Source: Agapanthus africanus (taxonomy: Eukaryota; Streptophyta; Magnoliopsida; Asparagales; Amaryllidaceae). From it: a stretch of 64,000 bases of DNA. The translations under genes and the position numbers were made by a program. Below, in pieces: positions 10,862 through 21,759 of this stretch (positions within the stretch are counted from its first letter, which is position 1; every line of letters begins with the position of its first letter). The notes beneath the pieces are model-generated. The model saw only the letters and a program-made list of their open reading frames with translations, was not told the DNA's origin and made no database searches. The DNA is taken from NCBI GenBank assembly GCA_030015575.1, contig JASDDO010000024.1:43176114-43240113 (forward strand), written 5' to 3'.

Positions 10862-13057
10862 ATGGATCCACCTCCATCGAATTTCTTTTCCACTACTCTG
10901 CCGCCGTCCGTTGGTGCGCAGAATCCACCTCACATCTCTCTCCAAGAGAGGTGCTATCCAACACGAGGTCCACTTTCCACTTGTCTTTCCATTCCACCAG
11001 CCAACGGGGAAAATTTTCAAATAAAACCCCAATACATCAACCTTCTACCAAAATTTCACGGTCTCGAGTCTGAAGACGCATATGCATTTATCACCAAATT
11101 TGAAAATGTATGCGCAATGATGGGTACCTCACAGCTTTCTGTGGATGCTTTCCGTCTTCGTCTTCTCCCATTTACTTTGTGCGATTTAGCCAAGAAGTGG
11201 CTATATAACACTACCGCACATTCCATTTCAAATTGGGATGAATTCGTCAAAGCATTCCTTAAGAAATTCTACCCACATCAAAAGACAGCTCGAGTCCATA
11301 GCGAAATCTATCAATTCACCCAGCTTCCAAATGAAACATTTTCAAAATGTCTTGAACGCCTCAAGGATCTGTTAGTCCAATGTCCACATCACGGCATCCC
11401 GAGATGGGAATTGTGCCGAATCATTTATGAGGGCATTAATCCTAACACAAGACAGACCCTTGAATTAATGTGTCAAGGCAACTTCATGACTAAAGATGAT
11501 GGGGAAGCCTGGAATTTTCTAGAAAATTTCGCTGAAAGATCTTTACAGTGGGAGGGTGTGAGTGAATCGTCTAGGGATGGCAATGATATTTCCATGGGAG
11601 TTAGAGCTGACATTGCAGCTATCAATAAGAAACTCGAGAATATGGAAAACAAATTTTTAGCTGCCGCCCTAAGTCAAATGTCACTCTCCAAAACTGTATG
11701 TGGATGCTGTTCTGATCCTTCTCATTTGACGGAAGAATGTCCACTAAATTCTCCGTTTCAAGGTCACGAGCATACCAATGCCGCATTTCAAAGACCTAGA
11801 AACGATCCATCTTCTTCCACATATAATCAGGGTTGGAGGAATCACCCAAATTTTGCTTGGAACCACTCACAATCTCAAAACACGGTTCCAACCCAACACA
11901 ATTTCCAAAGGGTCTCTCCACCACAACAGCACCCACAACTTCAATTGAGTCAGCACCCCTTCCAATCACAAAATTTCCAAAATCCGGCCAACACTTTTGC
12001 ACCACATGAAAACTTTTGGCAATTGACCGGTACTGATAATACCTCTGCACTAGCACAAACCTTGGATACTTTCATGAAACAATCCATCCAAGGGACGGAA
12101 AGTTTGCAATCTTCCGTCGAGAATGTGATGAAGATCATTATCTCTCAAAATGAGAACATCAAATCGATGGAAGAAGAAATTGCACGATTAAAAGCCGAAA
12201 TGAGTGCAAGAGAGAAAGGGAAACTTCCAGCTCAACCTTTACCCAATCCTGGCTATTCACATCATGTGGATGCAATCACGTTGAGATCTGGAAGAGTGCT
12301 TAACACTCACGTTGGGGAAGAGTTTGATGATTCTGATAAATCAATCAATAACACCCCGGCTGAGACCTTTCCTCACACACACCTTTCTAATTCCGACCCC
12401 AGTTCTTCTACCCCACCACCTTCTTCCGAGCCTATTCTTCGTTTCCCAAAAGGCTCGCCACTTCAGCCCACCTTTTTTACTCCTCCACGGACGATCCCCA
12501 CTTCTATTTTGGGATCGGATCCACACACACTTCCTTCTCCTATGATGGACCCAGCGCTTATTGCTAAAGCACCTTATCCTAATCGGTTAAGGGCTAACAC
12601 ACCGAGTCCACATATGGAGAAGATTATGAACATTTTTAAGCAAGTTAACATCAACATCTCTCTCCTAGATGCCATCCAACAAGTTCCGTCTTATGCGAAA
12701 ACTCTTAAGAACTTGTGCACTAGGAAGAGAAAGACTCAAGTGCCCAAGAAGATATTCATGGCAAAAATAGTAGACACAGCCTTTCCCCAGCAATTACCGA
12801 GGAAACGTAAGGACCCTGGATATCCTACTATTTCCATTTCTATTGGGGAAAAACACATCAACCGTGCTCTACTAGATCTTGGCGCTAGTGTTAACTTGCT
12901 TCCATATTCAGTCTATGAGCAACTAGGTATCGGAATGTTAAAGCCCTCGAGCATAACTCTCCAGATGGCTGACCGATCAATCACCAAACCTAGGGGTGAA
13001 CTGGAGGATGTGTTAATAAACATCGGGGAAATTATATCCCTGTGGACTTTATTGTAA
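10862..13057 (+). CDS. gag: Athila-type Gag with start of protease
   Basis: A long frame of about 731 codons from ATG 10862. Residues ~50-230 form the retrotransposon Gag capsid-like domain (FHGLESEDAYAFITKFENVC, WLYNTTAHSISNWDEFVKAF). Around residue 280 there is a zinc knuckle C-x2-C-x4-H-x4-C (CGCCSDPSHLTEEC). A Gln/Asn/His/Pro-rich linker follows, then a coiled-coil stretch near residues 415-450 (NENIKSMEEEIARLKAEM). The end contains a retropepsin-like motif (LLDLGASVNLLPYSVYEQLG). Gag would assemble particles for the element's RNA. The domain order and wording match Athila Gag. Treated as a fossil; the capsid part looks intact. Confidence 0.85.
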   Translation: MDPPPSNFFSTTLPPSVGAQNPPHISLQERCYPTRGPLSTCLSIPPANGENFQIKPQYINLLPKFHGLESEDAYAFITKFENVCAMMGTSQLSVDAFRLRLLPFTLCDLAKKWLYNTTAHSISNWDEFVKAFLKKFYPHQKTARVHSEIYQFTQLPNETFSKCLERLKDLLVQCPHHGIPRWELCRIIYEGINPNTRQTLELMCQGNFMTKDDGEAWNFLENFAERSLQWEGVSESSRDGNDISMGVRADIAAINKKLENMENKFLAAALSQMSLSKTVCGCCSDPSHLTEECPLNSPFQGHEHTNAAFQRPRNDPSSSTYNQGWRNHPNFAWNHSQSQNTVPTQHNFQRVSPPQQHPQLQLSQHPFQSQNFQNPANTFAPHENFWQLTGTDNTSALAQTLDTFMKQSIQGTESLQSSVENVMKIIISQNENIKSMEEEIARLKAEMSAREKGKLPAQPLPNPGYSHHVDAITLRSGRVLNTHVGEEFDDSDKSINNTPAETFPHTHLSNSDPSSSTPPPSSEPILRFPKGSPLQPTFFTPPRTIPTSILGSDPHTLPSPMMDPALIAKAPYPNRLRANTPSPHMEKIMNIFKQVNINISLLDAIQQVPSYAKTLKNLCTRKRKTQVPKKIFMAKIVDTAFPQQLPRKRKDPGYPTISISIGEKHINRALLDLGASVNLLPYSVYEQLGIGMLKPSSITLQMADRSITKPRGELEDVLINIGEIISLWTLL

Positions 13058-13668
13058 TTGATACACAGCCTGTAGCGAACCCACGGAATCAAATTCCGGT
13101 GATTTTAGGTCGCCCCTTTTTGGCCACTTCCAATGCAATAATCAACTGTCGTAATGGCTCTATGACCCTATCCTTCGGGAATAGGTCAATAGAGCTGAAC
13201 ATTTACAAGCTGGGAAGTGTACCCTCCGAACCTACTGCTCAGGTCTGTTCTGTTGACTTAATGGATGTCGACAACAGCGAATTTGATGATCCTCCTGATA
13301 TTGATCTTGACTCTTTTCATACGTTATTGTTTGACCTAACTATGTATCATGCACATACGGACTCTTCCACCGAGATATCCGGGTCAACAATTAACACTGA
13401 TTATGAAATGGTTTTAGAGTCTGAAGATCGCCCCGCACTTTGTGATGACATTATTCATCGGGGTATTGATGGAACTTTTGAGGAGATCTTCGCTGATGAA
13501 CTCGCATTTTTGAATGACATGGGTGTTGAGATAACTCATCTGCCAATTAAGGAAATTGAACCTCCACCTCTTTTTCTGAACTGTAAAAAGAATGCGAATA
13601 ATCCATCACATTCACTGCATCGTCTCTCCAAAATGAGACGCACACACATATTCTATTCCACCACTTAA
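13058..13668 (+). pseudogene. Athila-type protease C-terminal part and acidic tail
   Basis: The frame contains the conserved protease C-terminal segment (NQIPVILGRPFLATSNAIINC) followed by an acidic Asp/Glu-rich region. After it the pol enzymes would be expected, but no RT, RNase H or integrase sequence is found. Part of a broken fossil polyprotein. Confidence 0.7.
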
Positions 13669-15232
13669 CCTTTCCCCACTTCTTCTTCTTCCACCAACCA
13701 GAGCACTGCATTGATAAAATTTTCGAATGGTTGGTGTTAACTTTCGGTCTTTGCAAAGCTTGGCATCGACCAATGATTTTTGACCCCCTCATGTGATTTT
13801 CAAAAGATTAACATTGCATAACTCAAGTTTGGGGGGGGGCATTTTTTTTCTGGCTCGTGAAAAGAAAAATTTTACTCAAAAAGATGAGCCAAAAATAAGT
13901 TTGGGGGAGGTTCTTCACTTAAATATTTTGCCCCCACTAATAAATTCCTCCCAAGCTTACAGGTTTTTCGAGATTTAGCGGATGGCAACAGTGAGGACAC
14001 TGTTGAAAACAAGTTTGGAGAAGGTTTGTGCTTATTTTCACATCATTTGCATCATACTTTGCATAAGCACAAAACATTTTGGAAAACCTATAAAAATTTC
14101 AAAAAATATAAAAACATTTTTTGTACATAAATAAGATAATAAAAGTTTAGATAGTGAAAAATAACATCCATGAGATTAGAAAAATTTAAGAAAACCAAGA
14201 AAATTAGAAGTTTTCTTATACGAACTAGTAATAAGTAGTTATGAGCCGTTGTCCCAAGGGTTAGTAAGATGAAGGAAGTCACTAATCTGAGGATAAAAAT
14301 AAGTCTGAAAAATAGTTTCTATTCTGGAAGCCAAACATTTTGAACGTTGATACCCTGCTATTCGCACTTACACACGTCTTGAAGCCTGGGATAGTAGAGG
14401 ATACCTTGAAATGCTCTTGTCTTAAAGCCGATGTATGAAGGAAATAAAAAAACAGTGAATAAAAAAATATAAAGTGATGAGAAAAATGGACACTGGTTTT
14501 GTTATCACCAAGGGCAATAAAAAAATATATAGCGAGGGTGCCTCTTCACCTAGTGCCCTAAGGCCAACTGGTCTGGGAGTCACTGCTATGCCTAAGGTGG
14601 TGCAAGACGAGGAAAATACACCAAATAAGCAAGCACATGAGTAATCGGTCGGTTAGTACCTCAAGAAGTATTAACAGTCGCATGAAAGTGTGTGAGCAAT
14701 CTCATCTAAATATTCATTAATTAAAAAGTACTGAGGCTGATGGGCAAGAGTATGATAGCTTGAATTGAATTCTCCGGGTGTAGGGATGTCTTTACACACA
14801 CGCAGGGTTATATGATCGATTTTTGGAAGAAAGATAGAAATGAAGAATAAGACGGTGTTTTATTGAGGGAGGACGTGATTTCTGACATCTTTTCATGACC
14901 ATTAAGATAGGGCTCATGACAACCGAAAAGCTAGCTTAGTTGGAAACCCTAATTTTCAAGGATTTTCTTCTACGATTCTTTTCTTTAAATGTAATATTCA
15001 TGATCTTCCTTTTATTATTGGATTTTGTGGGTGCAATCCGCTGAAAACCCTCAGGAGACAACACTCCTCCTACTAGGGACACCTAGAGATTTAAAGGCTT
15101 GTTGCATGTGCTCAGTGCAATCGTGTTGCCTACGAAAGTGTGCTAGTTGGTTTTTTCTCTTTCTTTATTTTCTCCTTCTCTTTTTAATAAAACAGTTCGC
15201 TCGAGATAATCGAAATTAAGTTTGGGGGAATT
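13669..15232 (+). other. Noncoding 3' region of the Athila-like element
   Basis: No gene is seen. AAGTTTGGGGG-type purine words recur at about 13823, 13890 and 15218; such repeated tracts are usual in Athila 3' regions. The last (15218-15232) is the purine tract that primes plus-strand synthesis. The segment 14040-15075 is homologous, in inverse orientation, to 27814-28111 plus 30233-30924. Confidence 0.7.
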
Positions 15233-17019
15233 TGATCAGTCGAAAATACTGCATTTTTAACATGGCAATTTCCCTATCTTTTGCACTCATCTAGAACTGT
15301 TCGGCATTCATATTTCACATATTAGCAAATCAGTCGTTAAATATCAGATTGCATGTGTTAGACTTTAAAACCGTCACTATAAAGAAAATTGACTGCATTT
15401 CATGGCATCGCATCATCCCTATATTACGCAACACTTGTCTCGAGAATTTGCAGGAACAAAAGCCAAAGAGATGATCAAAATTACGCCAACTCAAAAGATG
15501 CAGATATGGTAGCAATGCAGAAGTAATTACAAAATTCAACATATGAAAACAAGGCCCAAATATTATTTGGGGAATTACCAGAAAAGATGGAAGCCCAAGG
15601 CCCACAAAGAGCCGCGGATCCGCGGCCATAGCCTGCTTGGGCCGTGGATCAGCGGCGGTTCCAAGGATTCACCTCCCCATTTTCAGTGCAAAATTCATCT
15701 CTCAGGGCCCACATTCATTTCATACATGACAAATTCCAGAATTATCTCGAAGCTTCTACCATATCAGCAAAGATCATTAAGCAAAGCTAATCCTAATTAA
15801 GCTCCTAACTAACCTCTTCTAGAAGCTCCCTCCTAACTAATCACATCTAGAAGCTTCTACTCTAACTAACTTTTGGAGGGAAATTCAAATTTCCTCAACA
15901 AACTTTTGGAGGGAAACTTAAAATTCTAATCCTAGATCTAGGGTTTTGATGGATATAAATAGGAACCTAGATCTAAGGGTTGAGGTTGTTCATTCTTACA
16001 TCATCTTCTTCCACAAGCCTAGTGACAAGGCTTGTGCGAAACCCTAACCCTAATTCCAATCAAATTCAAGATCCCGAGTACCAATCAAGCAAGAAGCCCT
16101 TCAACCTTTTAGGAGCGGAGCCGATCTCCAATCGAGCAAGTGATCCAAGCCGATCCGCGACTCACGGAGCCGAGCGAAGCCAAATCGACGATCGAGTTCT
16201 TCCTCTTGTAGTTCTTGAGCGAATGTAATGAAATTGTTGATATAAATAAAATGTGAAATTCTTTAATCTTGCTTTCTTTTAATTCTTGCATCATGATTAG
16301 ATCTCAATTTGCAATTGTGGTTCTTGTTGTGATGTTTGAGTAAAACTCCGCTCGTAAAGGAGTTGAGACGATCAATAGAATGATGATGTAACAAATCTTA
16401 AAACAATTTTTTAAGTCCTACGAGTTTTGTAAACCCTAGCAAGTTCAAGAATCGATGACCTAATTTCGTGGCGATACTTTCTTTATTGTGATCGCTCGAA
16501 ATTAGGGATCTACAATCGTTTCTTGAATTTACTAGATGCTAGAATGTGAATGATATCGACGAAAGAACAAGGGATAAGATGAAACCCTAGTTTCACTAGA
16601 AATCCCTAATTCTTGTCGATCATCATCGATCTAGTATCAATTCATTGAAGGATAAGAATACGTCATCGTAAGATTGCATCACATCTATAGATCCGATCGA
16701 TTCTTACGAGCCTCATTTCGATTCTTGATATTTGGTTTGGAAAAATCAACAAACTCTCAATTCTTGATTCTATCTTTTTCTTATTATTAGATCTATATTT
16801 TCTAATTCTTGAACTTCAAATATAAATCATGAACTGTTTTGTTTTCTTTTCTTTAAAGTTTCGACTCATTTAATTCAAAAGACGAATGATTAAACTTTCC
16901 CTGTGGACGATCCGCACTTACTAACGCGCTACATCCGACACCGTTATTGATTGCGGTCAAAATATTTTTGGTTGTGATTTCTAAAATTCTATTTTCTAAA
17001 AACCACTACACAACGAAGA
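15233..17019 (+). repeat. Athila-like 3' LTR
   Basis: The partner of 8219-10003. It carries TATAAATA at 15954 and the inverted GGATCCGCGG pair near 15617-15650. The exact right end (17010-17019) is ambiguous because the last bases could belong to the flank. Confidence 0.8.
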
Positions 17020-17475
17020 GAGGTGACGGGTCCCGATGACCACACATTTCTACGGACTGTGGGGTCTTTAAACTCCTGGACTACGATGTCCTTAAACTTT
17101 ATAAACTACGATGTCTTTAAACCGGACTGTGGGGTCCTTAAGCCCATGGACTACGATATCCTTAACCTGGACCGAAATGTCCTTAAACTACCGATGGACC
17201 GAAACGTCCTTAAACTAACATTGGACCACCATGTCCTTAAACTGGTAATCGACCGCAATGTCCCTAAACTAAACAACAGAGGCAACCCAAATGCTCTTTT
17301 GTTCGATCTAAATGATCATGTTAAGTTGATCTTAGTCTAAAATTAGACCAACGTATCCTTAACAAACGTTTAAGTTGATCTTAGTCTCAAATGAGGCTAA
17401 CGTATCCTTAAACCCAAACCAAAACCCAAATCTAAGAAAATACGGATTTGGACTAATCCACGCCCTACGGGCGAC
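17020..17475 (+). repeat. 5' LTR of the plus-strand Tat element, second segment
   Basis: Matches 62419-62875 of the 3' LTR. It holds about ten ~28-bp units of the form GTCCTTAAAC-(T/C)N-GGACC, read in this orientation as GGAC-N6-GTCC with spacers. Short frames with peptides like VLKLTLDHHVLKL are products of this repeat. It is interrupted after GCGAC (17471-17475) by the minus-strand Tat element. Confidence 0.8.
17471..17475 (+). repeat. Target-site duplication GCGAC, left copy
   Basis: GCGAC precedes TGTTTCCCTCCG at 17476. The same bases follow the right end of that element at 35208-35212, where the interrupted LTR continues (AACATAAATTAGTCTCC), as in the uninterrupted copy near 62871. Confidence 0.9.
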
Positions 17476-18239
17476 TGTTTCCCTCCGAATGGCGGCCAAG
17501 ACATGGGCGTCCTGCCTGAGATTCGGGGTAGATGCTATTTGGTTTTATCCGTCCACCTCTCCGAAGATGCCAAGTTGATTTATGGCACCGTGTATCGGAG
17601 GTTTATACGGATGCGGCCGATGTAGCAGACTTCGTCAGATTCCCCCTCGCTTGAGGGGTTTTTGATTATGGGGACGCTCTTCCCTGCAGGCGCAAGCCCC
17701 TACAGTTAATTACGCTACCGCATCGCGGTAACCACTTTCTCCTTCTCCAAAATTTCACTTCGTGTCGTGGGTGTTTGTTTTGTTTGTGGTTGCCCGTGGA
17801 TTGTATACGGAGACTAAGTGATGTCGTCGCCCGTAAGACGTGGATTAGTCCAAATCCGTATTTACTTAGATTTGGGTTTGGGGTTTTAGTTTAAGGATAC
17901 GTTAGCCATGTTTGAGGCTAAGATCGACTTAAACGTTCGTTAAGGATACGTTAGTCCGATTTGAGACTAAGATCAACTTAACGGGAAGAGCATTTAGGGG
18001 GATTTATTGTTCCAGTTTAGGGACGTAGTGGTCCATTTAATATATGGCCGTCGGGACCCGTCACCTCTCTGACGACGTTGAAGGATTACAACGACATGTG
18101 TCAGAGGAGTTCGGAGATGTACCCTTGAACCAAAGTAGATTGGGGGATCTATAGTCCAATTTGGGACTAAAGTCTGTTTGAATGTTTAAGGATACATTAG
18201 CCATATTTGAGACTAAGATCAACTTAAACGGGATCGTTT

Positions 18240-18680
18240 AGATCCGACAAAAAAGCATTTCAGGGCTCTATTGTTCCAGTTTAGGGACGTAGTGGTCCAT
18301 AGATAGTTTAAGGACATTGCGGTCCATTGCCAGTTTAGGGACATGGTGGTCCATATTCCAGTTTAGGGACATGGTGGTCCATAGGTAGTTTAAGGACGTT
18401 GCGGTCCATTGCCAGTTTAGGGACATGGGGGTTCATATTCCAGTTTAGGGACATGGTGGTCCATAGGTAGTTTAAGGACGTTGCAGTCCATTGGTTTAAG
18501 GACGCATTAGTCCATGGGCTTAAGGACCCCACAGTCCACATGAATGTGTTTAAGGACGCATTAGTCCATTAGTTTAAGGACGCGTAAGTCCATGAGTTTA
18601 AGGACCCCACAGTCCGTATGGGTGTGTTTAAGGACGCATTAGTCCATGAGTTTAAGGACCCCACAGTCCGTATTAATGTG
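18240..18680 (-). repeat. ~28-bp repeats with GGAC-N6-GTCC core (3' LTR)
   Basis: Units such as GGAC-ATGGTG-GTCC (18449-18462) and GGAC-GTTGCA-GTCC (18476-18489) keep the 4-bp arms while the six central bases vary (GTAGTG, GTTGCG, CCCACA, GCATTA). The matching array in the other LTR is 32390-32810. Confidence 0.8.
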
Positions 18681-19959
18681 TGGTTGTCGGGACCCGTCGC
18701 CTCTCTGACGTCGTTGAAGGATTACAACGATAGGTGTCAGAGGAGTTCGGAGATGTACCCTTGAACCGGATGTAAATTGATTTAGGAGAGCAGTCTTGCT
18801 CAGTCAATTTAATTTGAGGACTTACGGTCATGATTGGGCTAAGTCCAGTTGAGAATATTCAACGTTTTTATCTTTGGCCTATTAGGCCTGTGCTAGGGCT
18901 TTGCTCCTGTTTAATAATGCACTGCATTTTATTTTGGCCTGCTAGGCCTTTCTGATTTGGGCTCTGTCCCTTTATAAATGATGCAGAGCATCTGTTTGGA
19001 CTCTGCCCTTCTTTAAAATAATGCATTGCATTTAATTTGGCCTGTTAGGCCTTTTTTAATTGGACTTGGCCCTTATGTAAATAATGCAGCGCATTAATTG
19101 TCTGACAGTGGTCATGTGGCCCGTCAGGCGCTTTGCGCTAATTAATGAGCGCAAGCGCATGTGGAGGTGACACGTGTCACGCTCTGGTGAGCGCAAGCGC
19201 AGTTAGCGCTGCTGCGCTGCTGACACGTGGCGCACTCTAGTGAGTTGCACCAATTTCAGAAAGCAATGCTCTATTTTAAAAGCGTATAGCGCAAGTTGTT
19301 CTGGAGCTGACACGTGGCGCTCTCTGGTGGCTTGCGCCAACCCAAGAGCGCAACAGTACAGATTTACAAGTGCAATGCACTGTTTTAATATCTTGATCCA
19401 ATTTTGGATTCAAGAAAAGAATCTTTTTAAGATTCCAGAACCAGTGGTTCATCAAAAGGCAATGCCTTTGTGTAGATCAAATGATCTAATAAAGAAGTAT
19501 ATTACTTCTTATTTTATTCTTATTATTTGATCTTTTCTTTTTATTTTAAGATCTTGATCTTGTTCTTAGATCATTGATCTTTTCAGAAGAAATTCTTTTT
19601 TTCAAAGGTTTACCTTCTTTTCTTTCTGATTTCTTCTCAGACTTTCTTTTTAGGAGTTCTCTGAATTCTTTCTCTGTTTCTCTGTCAATGTTCTCTCTTC
19701 TTCTCTTTTTTTTATTTTAGAAAGAAAGATCATTGGTCGTTGGGACCCACCACCTCTCCGACGACACTGAGAGATTACAGTGCCATATATCGAAGGTGTG
19801 GAGAGATGTACCCTTTGAACCATGTCTCACTCATTAGGGGGAAAGAACATGCTGGAGCTTAAGCTTCTTGCTGCTGAAAAAGGCTTCTTTGCGTTCGCGC
19901 ACGTGCGTCGCACGTGTTGGGCGTTCATATTTGCACGTAGCGCACATGGAGCTTGCGCA

Positions 19960-20455
19960 TATGCGTATTATGGGGGGAGCAAGCTCCTATGGAGAACGAG
20001 TCTCCTTTTAATTGAATATTCTCATGTGGTGCGCATGTGCGTTGCACGTGGTGCGAGCGTGGCGGGCACACGTGCGTTGCACGTGGCGCACATGCGCATT
20101 ATGAGGAGAAGCAGGGCTTCTATATATGGAGAACTAGGCTCCTTTTAATATTATTAAATGTTCTCATGTGGTGCGCACGTGCGTTGCACGTGGTGCGCAC
20201 GTGGCAGGCACACGTGCGTTGCACGTAGTGCACATGCACATTATGAGAAGAAGCAGGGCTTCTATATATGGAGAACTAGGCTCCTTTTAATATTATTAAA
20301 TGTTCTCATGTGGTGCGCACGTGCTTTGCACGTGGTGCGCGCGTGGCGAGCACACGTGCGTTGCACATGGCGCACATGGCGCTTGCGCATATACGCATTA
20401 TGGGGAGGAGCATGCTCCTATCTTGGAGAACTAAGCTCCTTTGAGTATTGAATCC
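19960..20455 (-). repeat. ~140-bp G-box-rich minisatellite (3' LTR)
   Basis: Three to four tandem units contain GTGCGCACGTGCGTTGCACGT-like stretches dense in ACGT cores, each followed by GGAGAACTAGGCTCCTTTTAAT. CACGTG words are binding sites for plant bZIP and bHLH factors. The copy in the other LTR is at 34110-34600. Confidence 0.75.
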
Positions 20456-20584
20456 TTTGAGGATTGAACTCTACCCTTTCTAAGAGGTATCCCCTCTTAT
20501 TTATATGGGAGTGGTAGAGAAGTCATCTCTCCTTTTCCCGACGTGGGACTAAAATATGCATTCCCCATATAGTAGAGCATTACT

Positions 20585-20960
20585 TTAGATTACACGTGCA
20601 TAACACATTTGCTCATAACTTTTGATCTCGGATGAATTATGAGGCCCATAATATATCAAATCGAAGGTATTTTCGAGATGCTTTCAATACCATCAGAATT
20701 TAGCCGTTTCTAGTTCCGGAGTTTGTCAAAATACAGCTCGAAAAATACCGGTTCGCATCTTCTTCCTTAGATCACATGTGCATAGACATTTGCTCATAAC
20801 TTTTGATCCCGGATGAATTATGAGGCCCATAATATATCAAATCGAAGGACTTTTCAAGATACTTTCAATACCATCAGAATTTAGCTGTTTCTCATTCCGG
20901 AGTTTGTCAAAATATTGCTCGGAAAATACTGGTTCGTATTTTCTTAAGCGTATCGCTGCC
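20585..20960 (-). repeat. Two tandem ~190-bp units at the LTR start
   Basis: Both units contain GCTCATAACTTTTGATC, AATTATGAGGCCCATAATATA and GGAGTTTGTCAAAATA. AATTATGAGGCCCATAATAT holds a near-perfect inverted repeat. The same pair is at 34795-35170. Confidence 0.8.
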
Positions 20961-21404
20961 ATTTGATACCTTGGACTCTTTTGCCCAGAAATTTTTGGCG
21001 GGAACAAATGCTTCCCACTACTTTGCCCACGTAAGTATATATGTGGGTGAAGTAGTGCAGAGTAATGCATAGCGTATGACCAGTTTCGGATTTGTATATA
21101 ACTTTCAGAATCTTGATCTGAGAAGATAACGAGCGGACACAAGTGTCGTCATTTATTATTGACTCAAATCTCGACTCTTAAAAGATATAGTTCCAAACTC
21201 TCAATTCCATGATCCGCACCCTTCTATTTTTTTATGTTTTACTCTGGTGTGAAGTAGTTTATATGCTCATGAGTAACTTCTCCATTTCAGTGACATGTAG
21301 CTTTAGCAAGTGTGGCCCATAGATGGTAGATAACAATTCATCTTGAATCCTTTATAAGGTAGTGATGGCTTAGAAGACAGGGGTAGGATCTTCCACTTAA
21401 GACT

Positions 21405-21600
21405 TTTCAACTTTATGAGCCGTGAGGGTCTCATAAAGACTTTTCTCCCTACGGATCGAGAGGATCTCGTAGGTGTATTTTTTCCTTAGGAATCGTGATG
21501 ATTCCTAAGTGCGTTTTCTCTTATAAGTCGTAAGGATCTTATAAGAGAATTTTCCCTCTTACGAGTCGAGAGGACCCGTAAGTGGTTGTTTCCCTCCTTG
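21405..21600 (-). repeat. Constant-loop hairpin units, block 1
   Basis: CTTTATGAG-CCGTGAGGGT-CTCATAAAG (21411-21438), CTTAGGAATC-GTGAT-GATTCCTAAG (21485-21509) and TTCTCTTATAAG-TCGTAAGGAT-CTTATAAGAGAA (21516-21549). The loop core TCGTGAGGAT is nearly constant; the stems are unrelated to each other yet perfectly paired. Confidence 0.9.
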
Positions 21601-21759
21601 TCGAGATTCGACTTTGGAGAGTGAGACCCGTGGATAGTATGCAAAAGTCTATTTTGGACCTACTTGCAGGGTCCCAGTGCTTAGGAAACAGGTTTTTTAA
21701 TCCCCACTGCCTAAGGCTTTATCTTCCAAGTCGAAACGAATCGGGAAGTCCTCGCGAAG

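Larger units (their letters stand above)
8219..17019 (+). mobile_element. Athila-like nonautonomous element (LTR-gag-protease-LTR)
   Basis: Two long terminal repeats (8219-10003, 15233-17019) start TGATCAGTCGAAAATACTGC, and a purine tract AAGTTTGGGGGAATT (15218-15232) precedes the right one. Internal coding holds gag and protease only; no RT or integrase sequence is present, so it depended on partner enzymes. The LTRs are about 98% identical by eye, which at usual plant substitution rates means roughly a million years or less. No matching target duplication is visible outside the LTRs, so the surrounding host LTR was rearranged at or after insertion. The gag reading frame looks largely whole; the rest is broken. 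Confidence 0.8.
17476..21005 (-). repeat. 3' LTR of the minus-strand Tat element
   Basis: Starts (minus strand) TGTTCCCGCCAAAAATTTC at 21005 and ends at 17476 with the complement of TGTTTCCCTCCG. From its start it contains two ~190-bp repeats (20585-20960), a G-box-rich minisatellite (19960-20455), an AT-rich leader-like part (19380-19740), GCGC words with TGACACGTGGC boxes (19120-19340), a chain of GGCCT-NNN-AGGCC hairpins (18870-19055) and 28-bp GGAC-N6-GTCC repeats (18240-18680). No gene is present. Confidence 0.85.

Noticed and set aside
17023-17340. A 105-residue frame with VLKLxxDxxVLKL repeats that resembles a designed repeat protein
   Set aside because: The peptide period equals the 28-bp GGAC repeat; frames at 18335, 24795, 32466 and 62423 are the same artefact.
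19822-20451. Cys/His/Trp-rich frames such as MRCTWCARG...
   Set aside because: They are products of the G-box minisatellite and change frame with the unit.
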